A stretch of 64,000 nt of DNA from Paenibacillus durus ATCC 35681. Its GTDB lineage: Bacteria; Bacillota; Bacilli; Paenibacillales; Paenibacillaceae. The stretch covers positions 5,208,001-5,272,000 of the forward strand of contig NZ_CP011114.1 of NCBI RefSeq assembly GCF_000993825.1. Direction: 5' to 3'. The position numbers and the translations under genes were made by a program. A model generated the notes under the pieces. The model was not told the origin of the DNA. It ran no database searches and saw only the letters and a list, made by a program, of their open reading frames with translations. Shown piece by piece: positions 1 through 8,481 of this stretch (within the stretch, counting starts at the first letter, position 1; each line of letters opens with the position of its first letter).

Positions 1-2
1 AT

Positions 3-59
3 AAGGAAGTATTAGAGTTGGACATTCTGGACGAAAATGAATTGACAGTAATGCAATAA
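3..59 (+). CDS. 3' end of an unidentified gene (partial)
   Basis: An open frame enters from the left edge and stops at TAA 57-59. The 18 visible residues are acidic (KEVLELDILDENELTVMQ). It could be the C-terminus of a real protein or chance; too little is visible to assign a family. Confidence 0.35.
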   Translation, partial: KEVLELDILDENELTVMQ

Positions 60-266
60 AATATTCAATTATAAATCGGATAAATCGTTGGTTTATTAGT
101 GTCTTATAACAATAATGTTATGAAGTGTACTCTATGGATTTAAAACTAGAAGTTCATTATTTATGTTCGCTTAACAGATGTCCACTTTTTATTCTAACTG
201 CAAAATACTGCTTGTGAGTAACCATTCGGAGTTCGCATCTAAACCCAGTACCAAGGAGTGGAAATA

Positions 267-461
267 ATGAATAAAAAACAACAACAAAGTTTAGGAATAC
301 TGTTTGCAGCCTCTTTTCTTTCGCTAACAGCGAGTCAAATTATTCATTCTAACGGGAGTACTCTGATGGATTTCGCGCAAGGGACTCTAACTGGTATGGG
401 GATTGTGGGTATGGTGCTGACCATCGCAACCTTTGGCAGATATAATAAGCGTAGCCAATAA
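267..461 (+). CDS. small two-helix membrane protein, unknown function
   Basis: A 64-residue protein. The ATG at 267 is chosen over the in-frame GTG at 258 because AAGGAG at 253-258 lies 8 bases before it. After a short basic head (MNKKQQQ) there are two hydrophobic stretches, about residues 8-25 and 42-57, joined by a polar Gly/Ser loop, and a basic tail (RYNKRSQ). This predicts a small two-pass membrane protein. No family is recognised. It stands alone, with about 200 AT-rich bases before it and the IS630 element about 90 bases after it. Confidence 0.6.
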   Translation: MNKKQQQSLGILFAASFLSLTASQIIHSNGSTLMDFAQGTLTGMGIVGMVLTIATFGRYNKRSQ

Positions 462-547
462 GAACGAATCCTGTTGCAAGGGTCAATGCAGTTGATTTAT
501 AAGTAGTTATTGATTTAAATTCTTACATGTCTTGTTTGAGGAATCTA

Positions 548-1767
548 GTACTTCATCAGTCTAAAAGCAGTTAAATCATGGAATCTATGATATAGTCAAA
601 GTAAAAGAGGTCGAGCCGATGAAAAAACGAGACTATATCGTAAGTCTAAACGCTGAACAACAAGAGGAACTGAAACGTATGTGTAGCCAAGGAAAGTCGA
701 CGGCGCGCGCGTTGCGGCGAGCCCAAATTCTGCTGTGGGCCGATGAAAATCGGCCAGGCGGTAAACTTTCGGATGTGGAAATCGCCGAACGCTCAAACGT
801 GCATACCAACACGGTCCATCTCGTTCGAAAACGGTTTGCCGAGCAAGGCCTTCAGGCCACGCTTGAGCGAAAAAAGCGGTTAACCCCACCGAATCCTCCC
901 AAAGTTACAGGCGAACTGGAAGCCCAAATCATTGCACTCAGTTGCAGTCCACCGCCCGAAGGAAAGAGCCGCTGGTCCTTGCGGATGCTGGCCGACAAAG
1001 CCGTTGAACTGAACTACATCGAAAGTCTTTCCTATGACACGGTAGATAAAATTTTAAAAAAACGAGCTCAAGCCTCATCTTCGTAAATGCTGGTGCATTC
1101 CGCCAAAGCAAAATGCCGCGTTCGTTGCCACCATGGAAGATGTATTGGAAGTGTATCGACTGCCTTACGATCCGGCTTGTCCCGTCATCTGCATGGACGA
1201 AAAACCGTACCAGCTTCTGGATGAAACCCGGGTGCCCATTCCGATGAAACCCGCTAAACCGCTGCGAGAAGATGCGGAGTACGTGCGCAATGGAACGTGC
1301 AGCATTTTCATTTTTACGGAACCACTTGCGGGCTGGCGACATGTGAGTGTTCGTCCACAGCGCACGCGGGTGGAATGGGCGGAACAAGTCCGCGATCTGT
1401 TGGATGTTCATTACCCGGAGGCTCCGAAAGTGCGCCTCGTGATGGATAACCTGAACACGCATTCTATCGCCTCCCTGTACCAGGCATTCGAACCGGAAGT
1501 GGCTTTGCGTCTGGCGAAACGCCTGGAAATCCATTACACACCAAAACACGGTAGTTGGCTTAATGTGGCCGAAATCGAACTCAGTGTCATGACCCGCCAG
1601 TGTCTGGGACGCCGGATTCCTTCTTTAGAAGATTTGGCCCATGAACTTACCGCATGGGAAGCGGGACGCAATGCGTCTCAAAAGGGAGTAGACTGGCAAT
1701 TCACCACGGAAGACGCCCGAATCAAACTGAAACGCTTATATCCACAATTTAAAGACTGATGAAGTAC
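548..1767 (+). mobile_element. IS630-family insertion sequence, complete
   Basis: The ends are a perfect inverted repeat: CTAGTACTTCATCAGTCT at 545-562 and its complement at 1753-1770. A TA dinucleotide sits at each edge (546-547 and 1768-1769), as expected for the TA target of IS630 elements. About 1.2 kb, holding only the transposase gene. Intact ends and target duplication point to a recent insertion. Confidence 0.88.
619..1759 (+). CDS. IS630-family transposase, two frames joined by -1 frameshift
   Basis: The first frame (619-1086, 155 residues) has the helix-turn-helix DNA-binding half, including the segment [22 protein letters not shown]. The second frame carries the DDE catalytic half, with [18 protein letters not shown] and [15 protein letters not shown]. 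The protein reads continuously if the ribosome slips -1 on the A7 run at 1056-1062, giving [21 protein letters not shown] slippery A7 is a usual site for programmed frameshifting in IS families, so this need not be a disabling mutation. It cuts and pastes the element at TA sites. Confidence 0.85.
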
Positions 1768-1811
1768 TAGTGTATTTATGTTCAACCAGCGGAAAACGTT
1801 AATTCAATAAA

Positions 1812-1860
1812 AGAGGTAGCCTCGGACTTTATTTTCTCGTCCATGGCTACCTCTATTTTT
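1812..1860 (+). terminator. hairpin terminator after the IS630 insertion
   Basis: AGAGGTAGCC (1812-1821) pairs with GGCTACCTCT (1845-1854), followed by ATTTTT. It lies just outside the IS and may belong to the transcription unit the IS interrupted. Confidence 0.7.
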
Positions 1861-1879
1861 ATTTCCGGATTCAAACAAG

Positions 1880-2480
1880 CTTGCGGGCTGAATTCAGCCG
1901 ACTGGGCCCTGTGCAGAGGGGGACCAGTGAGCTACCACGTGGCATCGGACTAGACATGTCTGGGATTGTGGACGCGGTAGGTGATGTCGTCATCGATGTC
2001 GTCATCGGTGTTGCCATCCTAGGAAGCGCCGACTACATCGGCGCCCCGATAGCCGGTGCATCGGATCGAGCGATCATAGACCAATGGGCACGTATGCCAG
2101 CAGGACTCGACTTCGTGCAGACTGCGGCGCTGCCATTGGCGGTCGAGACTGCCTACCGGAGCATTGAATACCTCGGGGCGAGGTCGGTCCACTCCCTGTT
2201 GGTGCAAGGAGCCGGCACAATAATAGATTCGCTGCCGTCCAAATCGCCTCATACGCGGTACTCACGTGATCGCTACAGCTGGTAATACTACTTATGCCGA
2301 CCGACTACGTACGATAGGAGCGGCGATGATTTCGTACGGCGACGGAATGGTCGAGCGTGTGACTCAACTGACCGGAGAGCCGATGAACCTGGTTCTGGAC
2401 ACTGCATCGGTCAGCAGCGTACTGCACGATCTTATCCTGATCACTGATGGTGATCACCGAAGTTGTAGACTGACTTAGAG
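1880..2480 (+). pseudogene. zinc/quinone-type alcohol dehydrogenase remnant
   Basis: Pieces of a medium-chain dehydrogenase/quinone reductase are spread over at least two frames: NSADWALCRG and PRGIGLDMSGIVDAVG near the start, DRAIIDQWARMPAGLDFVQTAALPLAVETAYRS in the middle, then after a frame change VIATAGNTTYADRLRTIGA with EPMNLVLDTASV. This order matches the substrate-domain-to-Rossmann layout of the family, but frameshifts and deletions break it and the C-terminus is missing. No function should be expected. Its higher GC than the flanks fits acquired, decaying DNA. Confidence 0.7.
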
Positions 2481-2714
2481 GTGCGCCGACACGCAGTGAT
2501 TGGTATATCCGCCCGGCGCCCAGCTCCAGGTCATTATCAGTTCATGCTCAGTAGGAACCGGCGGCGAAGTCGCTTATTAAATATGACCTTCTTCGCAAGA
2601 TCCCCAAATTCACAAAACGGGTAATCCCGTTCGGGTAAAAATCTGTACCGCCTCCGGTACCAAACGATTTTGCCCAGGCGAGCTGTAAAACAAAAAAAGA
2701 TAATGTGAGGAATG

Positions 2715-2765
2715 TTTACAAAATGTGTCGGAGATGTTATATTGATAGTAAGTTAACCGGTTAAC
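2715..2765 (+). promoter_or_regulatory. sigma-A promoter with LacI-type operator (copy O1)
   Basis: TTTACA (2715-2720), a 17-base spacer and TATATT (2738-2743) form a strong promoter. The perfect palindrome GTTAACCGGTTAAC (2752-2765) lies just after the -10 box, where a bound repressor would block initiation. The same palindrome occurs at the promoters of the lacI genes and the dehydrogenase below. The DNA it drives is now only remnants. Confidence 0.8.
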
Positions 2766-2817
2766 TTCTCTGCATCTCACCAGATAGTTCACACCATTAA
2801 TGAAAGAAGTGAAGCAT

Positions 2818-3190
2818 ATGGCGAAGAAAAATAGCTTTTATGGATGAAAAACTGTTAACGAATCAATTAAAGGAGATAACGCACGAGCCTATGAGTGTAA
2901 AAAACAGGGAATGGCTTTTCACTCTTTTCTTGCGGTGACTATCGCTTCGCTTGCGGCAAAACAAATATTTGTGACAACATCCAATTTGATTCACGTATTT
3001 CCGAAAAATACTGAAAAAGTAATCAGATATGTATTAAATATGCGGAAGCTTCTACAATGTTAATCGACACAAAATATGATGGAGAATGGTTAAGCGAAAA
3101 TAGAAAGCGATTAAAGAGTGGGGTGAAATTCCAATAAGAGAAATAGCGAAGATCTATCTTCTTAAAGTTAATCAAGGAGATCTTTGGTAA
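2818..3190 (+). pseudogene. degenerate coding remnant, family not identified
   Basis: After the operator-controlled promoter an ATG at 2818 opens a frame that stops after ten codons (MAKKNSFYG...). Further coding-like stretches follow in shifted frames, for example AFHSFLAVTIASLAAKQIFVTTSN from about 2910 and EWGEIPIREIAKIYLLKV from about 3117. They read like one frameshifted gene. I cannot name the family. The rest of 2481-3467 holds AT-rich sequence with no gene I can support. Confidence 0.4.
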
Positions 3191-3467
3191 ATCCACAGCC
3201 TTTATGAATCGAATTATTAATCCTGATTTTCCACAAGTAACATAAATTAACTAACATAGCTTACTCTGAACATTTAAGTTAAAATTATCAGTTCATTAAT
3301 TGAATAAATCATTATCTTAATAAAAAAAATGTCAGAAAGATTTACATGGGGAGTTATTTATTCATATAGAAATTTTTAATCTAAGGATGGCCGAAGGCGC
3401 GATAAAAGCATGAATTTTTCGAACAGTTTCTTGTAAGTTCAAGCAAACATATAAGGATGGTAAAACT

Positions 3468-4667
3468 TTGGAACGAATTCAATACAAAAAAAATCAGACG
3501 GCCGCAGTAGTCTCGAGCTTTCCGATTGCAATCATGTCTCTTACTATAGGTGCATTTGCGATCGGGATGACCGAATTCGTCATCATGGGTCTTCTTCCTA
3601 ATGTTGCAAGTGACCTGAACGTAAGCATTCCGAAGGCAGGACAGCTCATTACGGGCTACGCACTCGGCGTCGCGGTTGGCGGGCCAATTATGGCGATCAT
3701 TACCAACAGACTTCCGAAAAAAATGCTGCTATGTCTGCTAATGCTCTTATTTATACTCGGCAATATCATTGCCGCAGTTGCCCCAAGCTATTCGGTACTT
3801 ATGGTTTCGCGAATATTAACGGCACTTACTCATGGAACTTTTTATGGCGTTGGCTCGATTATTGCCTCTGGACTCGTCCGTCACGATAAACGGGCTAGCG
3901 CTATATCGTTAATGATGGCCGGTATAACTGTCGCAAACATTATTGGCGTTCCGTTTGGCACTTTTATTGGACAGCATTTTGGGTGGAGAGCTTCCTTCAC
4001 GTCCATCGCAATTTTGGGCGTCTTGTCGCTGATTTGTATTATAACTTTTATCCCTAAGATACGTAATGAGGCATCTTCCACCTTAATCCGGCAGCTTAAA
4101 GCTCTCGCTCAGCCTAAACTGGTCCTCATTTATTTAGCAGGCGCATTTGGTGTTAGCAGCCTGTTTATCGTATTCACTTATATTGCGCCGCTGCTTGAAG
4201 AAGTGACGGGATTCGCTGAACACAGTGTCAGTTGGATATTGGTGCTATTCGGCTGTGGTGTTACACTCGGCAACCTTCTTGGCGGCAAGCTGGCTGACTG
4301 GAAGCTGATGCCATGGCTAATCGTTAGCTTCACCTTAATGGCAGCTGTGCTTGCGCTGTTCTGGTTCACTGACCGGAATCCGACTGCCGCTGTCATTACG
4401 ATTTTTATCTGGGGGATGGTCACATTTGGACTATTTCCTGGTCTTCAGCTTCGAATTATGACGCTCGCCAAAGACGCTCCGGCGCTCGCCTCGACAACAA
4501 ACCATGCCGTGCTGAACTTGGGAAATGCAGGCGCGGCCTCTCTTGGCGGATTGGTGATTACGCAGTTCGGACTATCTACTCTACCTTTGTTCGGTTCGTT
4601 GCTCAGCTTCATCGGACTGCTGCTTATTGTCATCGTCTACGTATGGGACCGCAGAGATGCATTCTAA
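3468..4667 (+). CDS. MFS efflux transporter, DHA1 type
   Basis: A 399-residue, 12-helix major facilitator protein, probably an inner-membrane drug or metabolite proton antiporter. The start is TTG at 3468 with AAGGATGG about 8 bases before. Family hallmarks: AFAIGMTEFVIMGLLPNVASDL in helix 1, the loop 2-3 motif ITNRLPKKMLL, GTFYGVGSIIASGLV in helix 4 and the motif-C-like GITVANIIGVPFGTFIG in helix 5. Length and pattern fit PbuE/AraJ-like exporters; the substrate is not readable. A shorter copy of its last 130 bases lies at 6686-6826. It stands alone, with the SDR gene following after about 140 bases. Confidence 0.85.
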   Translation: MERIQYKKNQTAAVVSSFPIAIMSLTIGAFAIGMTEFVIMGLLPNVASDLNVSIPKAGQLITGYALGVAVGGPIMAIITNRLPKKMLLCLLMLLFILGNIIAAVAPSYSVLMVSRILTALTHGTFYGVGSIIASGLVRHDKRASAISLMMAGITVANIIGVPFGTFIGQHFGWRASFTSIAILGVLSLICIITFIPKIRNEASSTLIRQLKALAQPKLVLIYLAGAFGVSSLFIVFTYIAPLLEEVTGFAEHSVSWILVLFGCGVTLGNLLGGKLADWKLMPWLIVSFTLMAAVLALFWFTDRNPTAAVITIFIWGMVTFGLFPGLQLRIMTLAKDAPALASTTNHAVLNLGNAGAASLGGLVITQFGLSTLPLFGSLLSFIGLLLIVIVYVWDRRDAF

Positions 4668-4806
4668 AATTCTCATATAGCTTTTATAAATAAAATATAA
4701 GAAATGTTAACATCATATGTGTAATACGGAGTGTTTGAATTTATACATTAACTTAAAATACTATAATTTACAGAATAATAAGCAAATTCATGAAGGAGAG
4801 TTTGAA

Positions 4807-5595
4807 ATGAATCGATATGATCTAAAAGGCAAAGTTGCATTGATTACAGGTGCGGGACAAGGAATTGGAAAAGGCGCAGCACAAGCGATTGCACATAGCG
4901 GCGCTAATGTGATTTTGTGTGGTAGAACAATGGATAAGCTAAATGAAGTAGCGGAAGAAATCAAACTCTTAGGTGTAGAGGTATTGCCTATCAAAATGGA
5001 TGTTTCCAATATTGATGAGATTAATAATGCGGTTTCTCAGGGTGTGGAGAAATTCGGAAAAATTGATATTCTGCTCAATTGTGCAGGTATATGCGGTGAA
5101 TTCAAACTGGTAGATACTGAGCCAGAATTCTGGGATAAAATCTTTGATATCAATCTACGAGGTTCTGTGTTTATGTCAAAAGCAGTGGCAAAACATATGA
5201 TTGAAAAAGGCATTAATGGAACCATACAATTTGTTTCTTCTCAGGCTGGTAAGCTTGGTGAGTATGGATTTCCTGCTTATAGTGCATCAAAATCAGCATT
5301 ACATGCCGTGTGTCAGTCTATGGCTCTTGAACTTGCAGAGTATAACATCAATGTCGTCACAGTTTGCCCTGGTTTCACGGATACACAAATGATGCAAGCG
5401 GAATTCCAGGAAAAAGGCGCGCTGAATAATACCGATCCCAAAATACATGAACAAGAGTTGATTGATACTATTCCTCTAAAAAGAATGGCTTCTCCGTATG
5501 AGATAGGAAGTCTCATGGCGTATCTTTCCTCAGAAGAAGCTTCTTATATCACTGGTGTAACAATCACCATCGCAGGAGGTTATGTGAATATATAA
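4807..5595 (+). CDS. short-chain dehydrogenase/reductase
   Basis: A 262-residue NAD(P)-dependent oxidoreductase of the classical SDR family. ATG 4807 is preferred because GAAGGAGAG lies directly upstream; an upstream in-frame ATG at 4717 would add an unlikely 30-residue AT-rich head. It has the nucleotide motif TGAGQGIGKG (residues 13-22), NCAGICG, catalytic Ser in VSSQAG, and YSASK carrying the Tyr/Lys pair. The C-terminus ITGVTITIAGGYVNI is typical. The substrate is unknown; the sequence resembles FabG or gluconate 5-dehydrogenase types. The IS5 element begins 16 bases after its stop. Confidence 0.88.
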   Translation: MNRYDLKGKVALITGAGQGIGKGAAQAIAHSGANVILCGRTMDKLNEVAEEIKLLGVEVLPIKMDVSNIDEINNAVSQGVEKFGKIDILLNCAGICGEFKLVDTEPEFWDKIFDINLRGSVFMSKAVAKHMIEKGINGTIQFVSSQAGKLGEYGFPAYSASKSALHAVCQSMALELAEYNINVVTVCPGFTDTQMMQAEFQEKGALNNTDPKIHEQELIDTIPLKRMASPYEIGSLMAYLSSEEASYITGVTITIAGGYVNI

Positions 5596-5611
5596 AATAA
5601 CGTGTCTAATA

Positions 5612-6442
5612 GGGCCTGTACGCAAACCTATTTGAGCCATAAACGAATGGAAAGCAACGTCAAAAAAGCGATGAACATATTCGCTGTTTTTTCATAGCGG
5701 GTCGCCAGTCTTCGATAGTTTTTCACTTTGTTGAAAAAGCATTCGATTAAGTGTCGCTCTTTATACGCTTCAGAATCTAACGGACGCTTTACCCGCCGAT
5801 TGCGTTTGCTTGGGATCACCGGAGTGATCGCTCGGCTTTGCAAAAGCTCCAGAATGGCGTTCGTATCGTAGGCGCGATCAGCCAACACTTCGCCCGGGCA
5901 GAAGTCCAATTCATGAAGAAGTCGATAGCCGGTGACCGAATCGTGGTCTTGTCCTGGCGTCAATTCGAAACGCAGCGGATAGCCGAGCGCGTCCACCATC
6001 GCATGAATTTTAGTGGTTAATCCTCCGCTCGAACGCCCGATGGCCTGCCGGTCCTGCCCCCTTTTGCGCCCGCTCCATGTTGATGGACGCGGACGATGGT
6101 GGCATCGACCATCACTTGCTCCCAATCCGGTTCGATGGCGACATGCTTCAATATTTCATCCCAAAGGTTTGCTTTCTGCAATCGCCAGAAAAAACTGTAG
6201 GCGGAAGACCAAGGGCCATAATAACCCGGTAAATCTCGCCATGGCGCTCCCGCTCGAGCTACCCAGAGCACCGCATTGAGCATCTGGCGCCGATCCTTAG
6301 GCGGACGTCCTCCTTGTTTTTTTCGGGCCGGGGGCAACAGGGGTTCAAGTATATTCCATTCTTCATCCGTTAACTCGTATCTTCGTCTCATGTTCCTTAT
6401 TTTACTAGATTTCTACGAGTTGTACAGTTTGCGTACAGGCCC
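5612..6442 (-). mobile_element. IS5-family (IS427-like) insertion sequence, complete
   Basis: AGGGCCTGTACGCAAAC at 5611-5627 and its exact complement at 6427-6443 form the inverted ends. TA dinucleotides at 5610-5611 and 6443-6444 look like the target duplication. The 0.83-kb element contains a two-frame transposase on the minus strand. It landed just after the SDR gene without cutting it. Confidence 0.87.
5628..6391 (-). CDS. IS5-family transposase, two frames joined by -1 frameshift
   Basis: The N-terminal frame (6017-6391) starts MRRRYELTDEEWNILEPLLP and includes the DUF4096-like head and MVDATIVRVHQHGAGAKGG, which holds the first catalytic Asp. The second frame (to 5628) continues QDRQAIGRSSGGLTTKIHA, ADRAYDTNAI (second Asp) and the Y-R-E-type signature around HLIECFFNKVKNYRRLATRYEK. 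The frames join by a -1 slip on AAAAGGGGG (complement of 6057-6065), the known arrangement for IS427-group transposases. Probably functional. Confidence 0.85.
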
Positions 6443-6547
6443 TAATTTGTCCGAAAATCTTACAACAAACTTTTACAAAAATTTTAGTGATAAAAAGCAT
6501 GTAAGAAAATTCAACTAATATTAGATAATACAAATTTCCAAGAAAAG

Positions 6548-6573
6548 CCGGACAGAAAACTGCCCGGTTTTTT
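6548..6573 (+). terminator. hairpin terminator
   Basis: CCGG-A-CAG / CTG-C-CCGG with a short AAAA loop, followed by TTTTTT. Probably the original terminator of the SDR gene, displaced by the IS insertion. Confidence 0.65.
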
Positions 6574-6685
6574 AGGAAGATAAGAGTTTCCTTTTTGGAA
6601 GGTACTTACGAGCTGTCTCCTGTCCGTCTGATTGAAACCCTAAAACATAAACAGCTATGAATTTCATCCAAATAAACGAGAACAC

Positions 6686-6826
6686 GATGCGGCGCGGCTT
6701 TTCCTGGCAGATTGGTCATTACGCAGTTCGGACTATCACTCTGCATTTGTTCGGTTCACTGCTCAGCCTTATGGACTACTGCTAATTGTTATCATCTACG
6801 TATAGAATCACAGAGATGCATTCATT
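6686..6826 (+). pseudogene. 3' remnant of a second MFS transporter copy
   Basis: About 140 bases closely match the end of the MFS gene at 4525-4667: the GCGGCGCGGCTTT start, the GATTGGTCATTACGCAGTTC stretch, and the end CACAGAGATGCATTC. The reading frame is broken by small deletions and a stop. It is what remains of a duplicated transporter gene and is followed directly by another LacI-type promoter/operator copy. Confidence 0.75.
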
Positions 6827-6857
6827 AAACAATAGCATAAAAGGAATGTGAGAAATG

Positions 6858-6899
6858 TTTACATCAGTCTGGAAATGCTTAGAAAGTTAACCAGTTAAC
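6858..6899 (+). promoter_or_regulatory. decayed promoter with LacI-type operator (copy O2)
   Basis: The -35-like TTTACA (6858-6863) and GTTAACCAGTTAAC (6886-6899, one change from the perfect palindrome) repeat the layout of the 2715 and 7014 sites. The distance is shortened and no good -10 box is left, so this copy is probably dead as a promoter. Confidence 0.6.
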
Positions 6900-7013
6900 T
6901 TTTAATTTTTTTTCGATTAAGATTTTCCTTAACGATGTGTTTTGCAAAAAAATGAATGCTGGTTGCATAATTCATTAAAATCCTTTTATTTTAAAAAAAA
7001 TATGTTAGAAATG

Positions 7014-7082
7014 TTTACATTACTATAGGAAAATGCTATACTGAACGAAGGTTAACCGGTTAACTATTTAATCGGTTAACCT
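7014..7082 (+). promoter_or_regulatory. promoter with double LacI-type operator (copy O3) for the GldA-like gene
   Basis: TTTACA (7014-7019), 17 bases, TATACT (7037-7042). GTTAACCGGTTAAC (7051-7064) follows the -10 box at the start region, and a second imperfect site with AATCGGTTAACC is centred 16 bases further on. The dehydrogenase gene starts at 7160. Confidence 0.85.
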
Positions 7083-7159
7083 TCTCCGGATATGATGTAT
7101 TTTTTTTAAAATGCATACCGGTGGCATGAAAATAAAAAAATACAAAACGAGGTGGAAAA

Positions 7160-8266
7160 GTGGCACAGATTTTTGGATCTCCGGGAAAATACGTACAAGG
7201 TTTTGGAGAATTGCACAACATCAAGAAGCATGTTTCCTGGATAGGTGATTCTTATCTTGTTATTGCCAGCAAGAACAGGATCAATGATCTTGGAGAAGTC
7301 ATTAAGGAAAGCTTTGGAGAAGGCTATAAGATTATTTTTGCTGAGTTCCACGGCGAAAGCTCCAGAAAAGAAGTCAAGCGTCTGATGGATATCGCAGTAA
7401 CAGAAGGCTGCAACGGCGTTGTCGGTTTGGGTGGCGGCAAGGTTATTGATACCGCGAAGGCGGTCGGAGGCAATCTTAAGCTACCCACCGTCATAATTCC
7501 TACGATTGCAGCATCGGATGCAGCAACCAGTGCTTGTGCCTGTATATACAATGAAGACGGATCGCTTGACGAAGAGATCTATTTTGATCAAAACCCGGAT
7601 ATTGTCCTTGTGGATACGGAAATCATCATGAATGCACCGGTCCGCTTCCTGGTTGCGGGCATGGGCGATACGCTTTCCACCTATATAGGTGCACGAGTGT
7701 GCTATCGGGGATATAAAGACAACGACTTCGGTGCAAAACCGACGGAAACCTCCATTACCATAGCAAAGCTTTCCTATGACTTGCTAATGAAACATGGCTT
7801 ATTGGCCAAGCTGGCCTGCGAACAGAAGGTTATGACAAAAGATTTAAACAAAATCATCGAAGCCAATATCCTTTTAAGCGGTCTCGGGTTTGAAAACAAC
7901 GGCGGTTCTTCGGACCATTCCTTCTACTACGGTTTCTGCGATCTTACACACAGAAAAGAACATATGTATCACGGAGAATATGTTTCGGTATCTTCCTTAT
8001 GCACGCTCGTCTTGGAAGGTGCGCCCAAGGAAGAACTAGATGAAGTATTCAGCTTCTGTGTAAGTGTAGGCCTACCTGTCTGCCTTGAAGATCTGAAGCT
8101 TGGCGATTTGACCGAAGAAGAATTCAAGATCGTGTCAAAAGGCGTGTTAAGATGCAAATCAACGCATAATTATCCTTTCGAAGTGACTGAAACAGAAGTC
8201 ATCGCCGCAATCAAAACGGCAGATGTCATCGGTAAAATGTATAAAGCGGGCAAGCGCCTGTTTTAG
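7160..8266 (+). CDS. GldA-like iron-type NAD-dependent alcohol dehydrogenase
   Basis: A 368-residue protein of the glycerol dehydrogenase branch of the metal-dependent alcohol dehydrogenases. GTG start, with GAGGTGG about 6 bases before. The nucleotide loop is GLGGGKVIDTAKAVG (about residues 93-107); the metal ligands expected for the family appear as Asp in GMGDTLSTY and His in SSDHSFYYG and MYHGEYVSV. It would oxidise an alcohol or reduce an aldehyde/ketone with NAD(H). Glycerol is not certain: the second ligand region differs from the usual GGLAAAHAIHNG. It is the first gene after the double operator and lies 215 bases before the permease. Its 5' end is duplicated at 10540-10712. Confidence 0.85.
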   Translation: MAQIFGSPGKYVQGFGELHNIKKHVSWIGDSYLVIASKNRINDLGEVIKESFGEGYKIIFAEFHGESSRKEVKRLMDIAVTEGCNGVVGLGGGKVIDTAKAVGGNLKLPTVIIPTIAASDAATSACACIYNEDGSLDEEIYFDQNPDIVLVDTEIIMNAPVRFLVAGMGDTLSTYIGARVCYRGYKDNDFGAKPTETSITIAKLSYDLLMKHGLLAKLACEQKVMTKDLNKIIEANILLSGLGFENNGGSSDHSFYYGFCDLTHRKEHMYHGEYVSVSSLCTLVLEGAPKEELDEVFSFCVSVGLPVCLEDLKLGDLTEEEFKIVSKGVLRCKSTHNYPFEVTETEVIAAIKTADVIGKMYKAGKRLF

Positions 8267-8481
8267 TTAATGACAACAGATGGCATGTACAAGCCACTGG
8301 GCTGAAGGAGTATCTGCTCCCAGCTTCTGCTTGCTTAAACATGGATGAGATAGGTTTCCGTCCAAATTTTCCAGGTGATATGTCATACCAGACGATTGGG
8401 ATTATGAATTAGGTGTACATGGGTCGAGACATTTAACACCACGTATCTTTCCAATCACAGTTAGTAAGGAGGGAAAATGCT

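Noticed and set aside
1056..1062. Frameshift in the IS630 transposase taken as a disabling mutation
   Set aside because: The shift lies on an A7 slippery run where programmed -1 frameshifting is common in IS elements, so it was treated as probably functional. The same holds for AAAAGGGGG in the IS5 element.
938..1549. 203-residue minus-strand frame inside the IS630 element
   Set aside because: It is a shadow of the transposase gene with no ribosome site or family pattern.
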